Positions 1 through 5,560 of a stretch of 6,516 bases of DNA are shown here, one piece after another. The notes below the pieces were generated by a model. The model had not been told where the DNA came from, did not search any database, and saw nothing but the letters and a program-made list of their open reading frames with translations. This stretch comes from Opitutales bacterium UBA7389 (GTDB taxonomy: Bacteria; Verrucomicrobiota; Verrucomicrobiia; Opitutales; Opitutaceae): assembly GCA_002474325.1 (NCBI GenBank), contig DKNL01000244.1, positions 1-6,516 of the forward strand, in the 5' to 3' direction. The first letter of the stretch is position 1. Each line of letters starts with the position of its first letter. Both the position numbers and the translations under genes were made by a program.

Positions 1-79
1 TACCAGATATTGGCGGGATCTTGCAATGAATTCGGGGTTGGTTTTGGGTGGATTGTCGGAAGGGTGAATGTTTAACAGT

Positions 80-91
80 AAAAGCGCTCTT
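80..91. promoter_or_regulatory. LacI-family-operator-like dyad (weak)
   Basis: The sequence AAAAGCGCTCTT is a near-palindrome around the AGCGCT core at 83-88; its reverse complement differs at two positions. LacI-family regulators of sugar catabolism commonly bind palindromes with such a central GCGC or CG core. An outer GTAAA (78-82) and TTTAC (93-97) form a looser flanking inverted repeat with a different centre. It lies about 460 bases before the sulfatase gene, so it could equally serve an upstream gene or be chance. Confidence 0.2.
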
Positions 92-360
92 GGTTTACGC
101 GGGAGAGGCCTGCCAGGATCCGGTAGGGGTCGGAGCATGATTAATAAAACGATTGCTCGCGGACTTTAGGTCGCGAAGATGGAATAGTACTGGCTATTGG
201 CCGGTTTCGAAACAGCCTGGCCGTCGCTTATGTATTGGGGCCATTCGATAACAATGGCAGGGTGCCTGTGCTGCGATTTGTGGATCTGCAAATGCGTCAA
301 TTTAACAAAAGAACGCGGAAATCTCGCTTCGGTGCGTGTTATAGAGGGGGTTGGCACCGC

Positions 361-384
361 GATCTCTAGAGATCAAACATTTGA
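361..384. promoter_or_regulatory. Two touching dyads, possible operator
   Basis: A perfect 14-bp palindrome, GATCTCTAGAGATC (361-374), runs directly into a second dyad, TCAAA-CA-TTTGA (373-384), sharing two bases with it. The pair sits about 165 bases before the sulfatase start in otherwise unexplained DNA. Perfect dyads of this length are typical of homodimeric regulator sites. I do not recognise a specific regulator for either motif, and no regulator gene is in the window. Confidence 0.3.
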
Positions 385-549
385 ATATCGCCCCGATGTA
401 TCGGCTCTCCCGCGAGCGATTACGGCTTAGGCTTATGCCATCCCCCACACCAGCTCGTTAGCATGGAATCGCCCGATATGCGTAAACACTTTGGGCCCTG
501 TTAAGCGGTTCTTTACTTCACATTAGGTATCGGCATAGGGTTCCAATCT

Positions 550-2157
550 ATGTCGCAAAATTCTCGTTTCTCGCTAGAGCCAAGAACGTCAAATCATCTA
601 GTCCTTGGAATGCTGCTTTTGGCTTCCGGGCTCGTTTTTTCCCATACTAGTTTCGGTCAGGACTCGAATCGTCCCAATATCGTTTTCATCTTTACGGACG
701 ACCACTGCCAGCAAGCCCTGAGTGCCTATGACCCCAGCCGGATGACGACGCCGAACATGGATCGTATCGCTGAGCAAGGGATGAAATTCAATCGCTGCTA
801 TGTAACGAACGCCATTTGCGGGCCGAGCCGGGCGGTGATCCAAACGGGAAAGCACAGTCATCTGAATGGTTTCATGGTGAACGGGATAATTTTTGACGGG
901 AATCAACAGACCTTTCCCAAACTGCTGCAAAAGGCGGGCTATCAAACCGCTGTGGTAGGGAAATGGCACTTGGCCTCCACGCCGCAGGGCTACGATCACT
1001 TCGATGTATTGATCGGGCAAGGACCGTATTACAATCCGCCGATGAGAACGCGGGATTCAAGCGGGGAGGTAGTGACGCGCGAACATACTGGATACACGAC
1101 CGACATCATTACCGATAAAACGATGGATTGGCTCAAGAATGGCCGGGAGGATGGGAAGCCATTCATGCTTATGTATCAGCACAAGGCTCCGCACAGGAAC
1201 TGGCAACCGGGACCAAAGTATTTGACCTGGCTGGACGACGTGACTATCCCCGAGCCGGAAACTTTGTACGATGACTATTCGACGCGAGCGACACCTGCCT
1301 ATGAACAAGCGATGGAGATCAAGACCCATCTGAATGAGAGGGACCTGAAACTGACCGCCCCCCCCAATTTGACCTCGAACCAGTTGGCCGAATGGAGTGC
1401 CGCGTATGATCCTAAGAATGAGGCGTATCTGAATAATAAGGACCGCATGTCCGAAAAGGAAATTATCCAATGGAAGTACCAGCGCTATGTGAAAGACTAT
1501 CTGCGCACCGTGAAATCAGTGGATGACGGTATCGGCGAAGTACTCGACTACCTGGACGAGAGTGGTTTAGCTGAGAATACGATTGTCATCTATTCGTCAG
1601 ACCAAGGTTGGTATCTTGGCGAACACGGATGGTTCGATAAACGCTGGATGTATGAGGAGTCGCTGAAGACGCCCCTTCTGGTGAAGTGGTCGGGTGTGGT
1701 TGAGGCAGGGTCGATTAACAATGATATCGTATCTAATCTAGACTTTGCTCAGACCTTCCTGGACTTGGCGGGAGTCCGCAGCCCAAGTGATATGCAAGGC
1801 TCCAGTATGGTACCCATATTTAAGGGCAAGACGCCGCTAAATTGGCGGAATTCCTTTTATTATCACTATTATGAGTTCCCGGGCGGGCACAGCGTAGCGA
1901 GGCACTGCGGAGTGACCAACGGGAAGCACAAGCTCATACATTACTATCAAAAAGGTGAATGGGAGCTGTTCGATATAGAAAAGGATCCCAGCGAGCTTAA
2001 CAACGTATATGATAACCCTGAGTACGCGAGTATCGTGAAGTCGCTGAATCGCGAGCTGAATCAATTGCGGAAGCAATACCAAGTGCCCGACGATGATCCC
2101 GACTTCCAGAAGCTGCGCGAGGAAGCCAGAGCGAAACGTCGGCGCGGGGAGATATAG
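550..2157 (+). CDS. Secreted S1-family sulfatase with CGPSR signature
   Basis: A 535-residue sulfatase of the alkaline-phosphatase fold that hydrolyses sulfate esters, most likely on a glycan outside the cytoplasm. The N-terminus has a hydrophobic core around residues 18-31 ending near SFG-Q, which fits a Sec signal peptide. Visible active-site elements are the metal ligands D50-D51 (FTDDH), the formylglycine signature C90-G-P-S-R94, K101, K138 and H140 (GKWH), H211 and H215 (HKAPH), D351-Q352 (SDQG) and K364. The C-terminus (about 440-515, ending in WELFDIEKDPSELNN) matches the small C-terminal domain of these enzymes (DUF4976 type). Overall it resembles the N-acetylglucosamine-6-O-sulfatase group (SulfAtlas S1_11, from memory), so a 6-O-sulfated amino sugar is a possible but unproven substrate. 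The cysteine must be converted to formylglycine by FGE or anSME, neither encoded here. AGGG at 537-540 is a weak ribosome site 9 bases before ATG. It is separated from the other genes by 296 bases and is probably its own transcript. Confidence 0.93.
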   Translation: MSQNSRFSLEPRTSNHLVLGMLLLASGLVFSHTSFGQDSNRPNIVFIFTDDHCQQALSAYDPSRMTTPNMDRIAEQGMKFNRCYVTNAICGPSRAVIQTGKHSHLNGFMVNGIIFDGNQQTFPKLLQKAGYQTAVVGKWHLASTPQGYDHFDVLIGQGPYYNPPMRTRDSSGEVVTREHTGYTTDIITDKTMDWLKNGREDGKPFMLMYQHKAPHRNWQPGPKYLTWLDDVTIPEPETLYDDYSTRATPAYEQAMEIKTHLNERDLKLTAPPNLTSNQLAEWSAAYDPKNEAYLNNKDRMSEKEIIQWKYQRYVKDYLRTVKSVDDGIGEVLDYLDESGLAENTIVIYSSDQGWYLGEHGWFDKRWMYEESLKTPLLVKWSGVVEAGSINNDIVSNLDFAQTFLDLAGVRSPSDMQGSSMVPIFKGKTPLNWRNSFYYHYYEFPGGHSVARHCGVTNGKHKLIHYYQKGEWELFDIEKDPSELNNVYDNPEYASIVKSLNRELNQLRKQYQVPDDDPDFQKLREEARAKRRRGEI

Positions 2158-2257
2158 AGAGCATTAGAGGGGCTCTATAGCCAGCAAGTCGCACGGAATG
2201 CACATCGCCCAAGGCGAGGTCGATTATCCTTAATTGTCCGAAGGCATATGCAAGGTC

Positions 2258-2288
2258 GGCTGACTAGGGATGGTCAGCCCTGCCTTTT
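2258..2288 (+). terminator. Weak terminator-like hairpin after sulfatase 1
   Basis: GGCTGAC (2258-2264) and GTCAGCC (2273-2279) form a perfect 7-bp stem with an 8-base loop, followed after five bases by only four T (2285-2288). The U tract is short and displaced, so this is a marginal rho-independent terminator. It lies about 100 bases after the stop codon and just before the REP-like repeats, so it might instead belong to that repeat cluster, although it lacks the CTAC end the repeats share. Confidence 0.35.
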
Positions 2289-2292
2289 GGCT

Positions 2293-2314
2293 GCGGGCTA
2301 AAGCGCCGCTCTAC
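2293..2314 (-). repeat. REP-like hairpin 1 (GTAG-headed)
   Basis: GCGGGC (2293-2298) pairs with GC-G-CCGC (2303-2309) around a TAAA loop, with one bulged G at 2305. One base later comes CTAC (2311-2314), so read on the minus strand the element begins GTAG and then folds. This architecture, a GTAG-type tetranucleotide followed by an imperfect palindrome with a bulge, is the known signature of REP elements mobilised by RAYT (IS200/IS605-like) transposases. It shares GGGCTAAA (2295-2302) with the start of the next element. No transposase is in the window. Multi-copy status is inferred from form. Confidence 0.55.
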
Positions 2315-2341
2315 GACTTGGGTGCATCGCATGGGCTAAAT

Positions 2342-2366
2342 GCCACAGGCTGGAAGCCTGTGCTAT
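2342..2366 (-). repeat. REP-like hairpin 2
   Basis: CACAGGCT (2344-2351) and AGCCTGTG (2355-2362) form a perfect 8-bp stem with a GGA loop, followed immediately by CTAT (2363-2366), a one-base variant of the CTAC that ends the neighbouring element. It is preceded by GGGCTAAA (2333-2340), an exact 8-base direct repeat of 2295-2302. Orientation is the same as element 1, about 50 bases apart. Palindromes of the form ACAGGCT-GGA-AGCCTGT look familiar to me from verrucomicrobial intergenic regions, but I cannot verify copy number. The upstream in-frame ATG at 2340 reads straight through this hairpin, which argues against that ATG as the transporter start. Confidence 0.6.
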
Positions 2367-2399
2367 TTCTTCTCTATTGCGCTTGAAACGGGCTCGCCC

Positions 2400-2429
2400 T
2401 TGCCGAGACTCTACTCTCTCCCTTATAAC
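2400..2429 (+). promoter_or_regulatory. Candidate sigma70 promoter for the transporter operon
   Basis: TTGCCG (2400-2405; 4 of 6 to TTGACA) is followed after 18 bases by TATAAC (2424-2429; 5 of 6 to TATAAT). Transcription would begin near 2436, leaving a leader of under 20 nt before ATG 2454. If real, it excludes the upstream ATG at 2340 as the translation start and makes the transporter the first gene of a transporter-sulfatase-esterase transcript. It is predicted from sequence alone. Confidence 0.4.
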
Positions 2430-2441
2430 CTCTCGAACCTA

Positions 2442-2453
2442 TTTTTTCTCCTT
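2442..2453 (+). promoter_or_regulatory. Pyrimidine-only tract abutting the transporter start
   Basis: Twelve consecutive pyrimidines (TTTTTTCTCCTT) lie directly against the ATG at 2454. No purine-rich Shine-Dalgarno stretch exists in the 30 bases before it. A U/C-rich leader can recruit ribosomes through protein S1, so initiation here may be independent of Shine-Dalgarno pairing. The second sulfatase has the same arrangement. Confidence 0.35.
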
Positions 2454-3959
2454 ATGACTGACCAATTGGAAAACAAGAAGCTTTTCTGGGCTTGTTTCAT
2501 CGCTTTAGTAGCAACCTCATTTTTCTTCGGATTGAGGTCCGTAGTGGTGGGGCAACTCGTCTCCGATTTCAATTTCTCCCAGGCCGAGATTGGCCAGATT
2601 CTGGGGGTCGGCCTCTGGCCATTCGCGTTCAGCATAATTATATTCAGTCTGATCATAGATAAGATTGGATACAAAGTAAGTGCTTACTTCGCTATCATCG
2701 CCCACACCATAGCGGTTATTGGTACGGTCTACGCGGTTATCGATAAGTCCGCTTCATGGCTGTACTGGAGTACTTTCCTGGTAGCGATCGCTAATGGGAC
2801 AGTGGAAGCGTTCATCAATCCCGTCGTGGCGACCATTTACAATAAAGAGAAATCCAAATGGCTAAACATTCTCCATGCTGGTTGGCCGGCGGGATTGGCA
2901 TTGGGTGCTGCGGCTGGCATTCTCTTAGGTGGTTTGAGTCTTACAGTGAAGTTCGGTGTCTGCCTAATCCCTGTAGTCGTATACGCGGCCATGATCTTTC
3001 CCTGCAAATTTCCAGTACAGGAGCGCGTGGCTGCCGGAGTAAGCTACAAAGACATGCTAAGAGAAGTCGGTGCTCTAGGCTTTTTTATCATCACCTGGCT
3101 GACGATCATGGGCATTATCCAAGTTGCGAATACGATTGTGCCCGATCCAGTCACTTTATCCGTGGGCGTTACGCTGGTGGTTTCGCTGCTGGCAGCAGGC
3201 GGGGCATTCATATTTACAGGTTCGCTCGGAAACCCGATGTTTGTGGTCATCCTCATTACTATGCCATTTCTCGCTACAACGGAACTAGGAACCGATACCT
3301 GGATGGCCGAATTGCTGGCTGCCGATTTTCCGAAAGCGGCTGGCTGGATCTTCGTGATGGTCTCCATTATCATGACGATACTGCGATTCTATGCAGGGCC
3401 GATCGTCCAAAAATTTTCGCCCATTGGATTGCTTGTTCTGAGCGCGGCGCTAGCCGTGGTGGGATTGATCTTTCTTGGATTGGCCCCCGCAGGGATCATG
3501 ATCATTGCCGCTATTGTTTATGCCTTTGGTAAGACCTTCTTGTGGTCCACTACTCTGGGGGTAGTTTCGGAGCAATTTCCGAAAGGCGGCGCTCTCACTT
3601 TGAATGGAGTGTCCGCAGTTGGGGTACTCGGTATGGGAATATTGGGTACGCCCCTGATGGGGCTTTTCCTGGACACAGGAATAGATGCCGACCTTAAGGA
3701 ACAGGAACCTGCATTGTACCAATTAGTCGATGGGGGCATGCGCTCCGGAATGTTTGGCGAAACCCCCAGTCTAAATATGGGGGCTGTGGAGTCGCTGGAT
3801 GAAGCGAATGCGGCAAAGCTGGGTGCCATTATCAATGCCAATAAGAAAGATGCGTTTTTCCGGCAGGCATTGCTTCCGGGGTTCCTATTTTTCGCTTATT
3901 TTGGCATGTTCCTGTATTACAAGAAGGGTGGTGGCTACCGGCCGGTTGAACTGAAGTGA
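2454..3959 (+). CDS. MFS transporter, probable sugar permease
   Basis: A 501-residue inner-membrane carrier of the major facilitator superfamily, probably moving a sugar released by the neighbouring enzymes; the substrate cannot be read from the sequence. Six hydrophobic segments are clear in the N-half (about 11-30, 46-68, 75-95, 101-128, 137-160, 165-183) and six to eight in the C-half (from about 206 to 406, then 471-488). The MFS loop 2-3 motif is present as D69-K-I-G-Y-K74. HAGWPAGLALG at 141-151 begins the fifth helix. The hydrophilic stretch at about 407-470, before the last helix, is unusually long for an MFS protein. I chose ATG 2454 over the in-frame ATG at 2340: the 38 extra residues would be encoded by a REP-like hairpin and a candidate promoter, and MTDQLENKK leading into helix 1 is a normal MFS N-terminus. 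It ends 78 bases before sulfatase 2 with no clear promoter between, so the two are probably co-transcribed. Confidence 0.9.
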   Translation: MTDQLENKKLFWACFIALVATSFFFGLRSVVVGQLVSDFNFSQAEIGQILGVGLWPFAFSIIIFSLIIDKIGYKVSAYFAIIAHTIAVIGTVYAVIDKSASWLYWSTFLVAIANGTVEAFINPVVATIYNKEKSKWLNILHAGWPAGLALGAAAGILLGGLSLTVKFGVCLIPVVVYAAMIFPCKFPVQERVAAGVSYKDMLREVGALGFFIITWLTIMGIIQVANTIVPDPVTLSVGVTLVVSLLAAGGAFIFTGSLGNPMFVVILITMPFLATTELGTDTWMAELLAADFPKAAGWIFVMVSIIMTILRFYAGPIVQKFSPIGLLVLSAALAVVGLIFLGLAPAGIMIIAAIVYAFGKTFLWSTTLGVVSEQFPKGGALTLNGVSAVGVLGMGILGTPLMGLFLDTGIDADLKEQEPALYQLVDGGMRSGMFGETPSLNMGAVESLDEANAAKLGAIINANKKDAFFRQALLPGFLFFAYFGMFLYYKKGGGYRPVELK

Positions 3960-4023
3960 AACTGCTCAATATTTAAGCCCCCATTCATGGTTTTGCTGGT
4001 GGGTGTTCGGAGATCGCCCGCTA

Positions 4024-4037
4024 CCTTTCTTTTCTTT
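4024..4037 (+). promoter_or_regulatory. Pyrimidine-only tract abutting sulfatase 2 start
   Basis: Fourteen consecutive pyrimidines (CCTTTCTTTTCTTT) run directly into the ATG at 4038. The nearest purine-rich motif, GGAG at about 4009-4012, is too far upstream to act as a Shine-Dalgarno site. This matches the tract before the transporter start and supports 4038, rather than the in-frame ATG at 3987, as the real start. Confidence 0.35.
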
Positions 4038-5516
4038 ATGAAGGTTTCAATTATCACTCTCATTATCAGTATCCTGATTTCGGTGACGATCCTTATGGCG
4101 GACTCGCTGATTGGCTCCCGCCCAAATATTATTTTGGTCATGACGGACGATCAGGGAATGGGAGACTTGAGCTGCCTAGGCAATCCGGTTTTGCGAACGC
4201 CAAACTTGGATCGCTTTTATGGCCTATCGACGCGTTTTACCGATTTTCATGTCAGTCCCACCTGCGCTCCAACGCGAGCGGCATTGTTGAGTGGACGACA
4301 TGAATTTCGTAATGGAGTGACCCATACGATTAAGGAGCGGGAAATCATGGCCGCCTCGACGACCACTATCGCTGACCTGCTAAGCGGCAATGGTTATGAG
4401 ACAGGCATCTTTGGCAAGTGGCACTTGGGAGACGAAGATGCATATCAACCTTACAATCGCGGGTTCACCGAAACCTTCATTCATGGGGCGGGAGGAATCG
4501 GCCAAGCGTTTCCCGGCAGCTGTGCGGATTTTCCGCCGAATAAGGACAATCGGTACTTCGACAATGTCATTCTCCACAATGACACGATAGTTCAGACCAA
4601 AGGTTTTTGTACGGACATTTTTTTCAAAGCGGCACTCGGATGGATTAAAGACAAGGCGGATGCCGATATTCCATTTTACGCTTACATTACTCCTAACGCC
4701 CCCCATGGCCCAATGATCGCACCCGAATCCTACACGAAGCGCTTTCTAGACCTCGGCTATGACAAGAATACAGCTGGCCGCTACGGCATGATTGAAAATA
4801 TAGACGATAACTTTGGGCTGCTTATGGAGAAGCTGGAACATTGGGATCTTTGGGAGAATGCGTTAGTCATTTTCATGACAGACAATGGGCAAGCTGGTCG
4901 AGCAGCCACTTTGAATGGGGAGAACGTAACTTTGTTTACAGCTGGATTCAAAACGGGCAAGGGGTCGCCGTACGAAGGGGGAACACATGTGCCCGCATTC
5001 TGGCGATGGAAGGGTCGGCTTGGGGAAGGCTTCGATATCCCCGCGTTGACGGCGCATATCGATATCTTCAGGACTTTCGCAAGCTTATCGGGAACGGCGA
5101 TTCCTGATAGTATTCAAAAGTTGGATGGACGCAATTTACTTCCGCTATTGGAAGATCCCGAAGCAGATTGGGATAATCGCTATCTTTTTACGCACAAGGG
5201 TCGATGGGAGAAGGGGGTCGAGCCGAATACGCATAAATGGCAGGATTTCTCGGTTCGCACCGAACGTTGGCGTTTCGTTAATAATGAGGAGCTCTACGAT
5301 ATTTCTAAAGATCCCTACGAAAAGGTGAATGTGGCGGAGTCGCATCCCAAAGTAGTCGACCGATTGCGGACGGTTTACGATGAATGGTGGCAAGAAACGC
5401 GTCATCAGATGGTGCACGAAGACAAGCCTTACATGGAGGAGCGGCCGCAATGGGTGAGATACGAAAAACAGAAACTCAATCGCGGGATCCCCGATTGGGA
5501 AGAGCCGGAGATTTAG
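4038..5516 (+). CDS. Secreted S1-family sulfatase with CAPTR signature
   Basis: A 492-residue arylsulfatase-type enzyme hydrolysing sulfate esters, presumably on the same glycan as the first sulfatase but at another position. From ATG 4038 the N-terminus is a classic signal peptide: MK, then a hydrophobic core to about residue 19, and a likely cleavage site near LMA-DS. Active-site elements are D37-D38 (MTDDQG), C76-A-P-T-R80 (fits the sulfatase pattern, with Thr for the usual Ser), R87, K127 and H129 (GKWHLG), H223 (APHG), D282-N283 (TDNG) and K308 (GKGSPYEGG). The C-terminal part (about 380-450, with ELYDISKDPYEKVNV) is the usual small domain. It shares little with the first sulfatase outside these motifs, so they belong to different S1 subfamilies; I cannot name this one securely. 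The in-frame ATG at 3987 would add 17 residues (MVLLVGVRRSP...) that spoil the signal peptide. Formylglycine maturation must come from elsewhere. The esterase follows after 44 bases. Confidence 0.92.
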   Translation: MKVSIITLIISILISVTILMADSLIGSRPNIILVMTDDQGMGDLSCLGNPVLRTPNLDRFYGLSTRFTDFHVSPTCAPTRAALLSGRHEFRNGVTHTIKEREIMAASTTTIADLLSGNGYETGIFGKWHLGDEDAYQPYNRGFTETFIHGAGGIGQAFPGSCADFPPNKDNRYFDNVILHNDTIVQTKGFCTDIFFKAALGWIKDKADADIPFYAYITPNAPHGPMIAPESYTKRFLDLGYDKNTAGRYGMIENIDDNFGLLMEKLEHWDLWENALVIFMTDNGQAGRAATLNGENVTLFTAGFKTGKGSPYEGGTHVPAFWRWKGRLGEGFDIPALTAHIDIFRTFASLSGTAIPDSIQKLDGRNLLPLLEDPEADWDNRYLFTHKGRWEKGVEPNTHKWQDFSVRTERWRFVNNEELYDISKDPYEKVNVAESHPKVVDRLRTVYDEWWQETRHQMVHEDKPYMEERPQWVRYEKQKLNRGIPDWEEPEI

Positions 5517-5521
5517 GTCTT

Positions 5522-5560
5522 AAGGATTAAGGTTGAGGGATAAGGGAGAAAAGATAAGAG
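5522..5560 (+). promoter_or_regulatory. Purine-rich, 7-nt-periodic leader of the esterase
   Basis: The sequence between the sulfatase stop and the GTG start falls into consecutive 7-base units: AAGGATT, AAGGTTG, AGGGATA, AGGGAGA, AAAGATA, then AGAGGTG containing the start. Several units contain Shine-Dalgarno-like cores (AAGG, GAGGG, AAGGGAG). GGGAG at 5544-5548 lies 12 bases before GTG and is the best ribosome site; AAGAG at 5556-5560 is too close. The series may be a decayed microsatellite or a multi-site ribosome standby region. Confidence 0.45.

Larger units (their letters stand above)
1..549. other. Upstream stretch without a convincing gene
   Basis: I see no credible coding region here. 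The open frames are short, start with TTG or lack protein-like composition; the longest on the + strand (197-430) is 77 codons, begins with TTG and has an odd cysteine/tryptophan-rich composition. All three + frames entering from the left edge close within 75 bases, so at most the last two dozen residues of an upstream gene could lie here, and nothing in them is recognisable. The stretch holds an AGCGCT-centred motif at 80-91, a 10-bp palindrome at 204-213 and a pair of touching dyads at 361-384, so it may be a long regulatory region for the sulfatase at 550. I could not find a convincing promoter: TTTACT at 512-517 has no well-spaced -10 box. Confidence 0.6.

Noticed and set aside
150..178. 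Bulged hairpin TCGCGGAC...GTCGCGA considered as a fourth REP element or terminator
   Set aside because: It has a bulged stem like element 1 but no CTAC/GTAG tetranucleotide beside it and no T tract after it.
200..222. GGTTTCGAAAC with GGCC on both sides, considered as a tRNA T-arm
   Set aside because: It is a 10-bp palindrome without an acceptor stem, anticodon arm or D-arm around it.
197..430. A 77-codon open frame upstream of sulfatase 1
   Set aside because: It starts with TTG, has no ribosome site, has an atypical Cys/Trp-rich composition, shows no recognisable family, and overlaps the dyads at 361-384.
598..1470. Three overlapping minus-strand open frames (62-140 codons) opposite sulfatase 1
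   Set aside because: The plus-strand protein carries intact sulfatase motifs along its length; the minus frames show no family features or ribosome sites.
2205..2217. Small hairpin TCGCC-CAA-GGCGA after sulfatase 1, considered as a terminator
   Set aside because: Only 5 bp, with no following T run and no CTAC end.
2858..3532. A 224-codon open frame inside the transporter gene in another + frame
   Set aside because: It lies wholly within the well-supported MFS gene and its translation is rich in Cys, Arg and His with no domain resemblance; it is a shadow frame.
4263..4277. CAPTR in place of CxPSR, considered as a degenerate or inactive sulfatase
   Set aside because: Thr at that position is allowed in the sulfatase signature, and all other catalytic and metal residues are present, so the enzyme is probably active.
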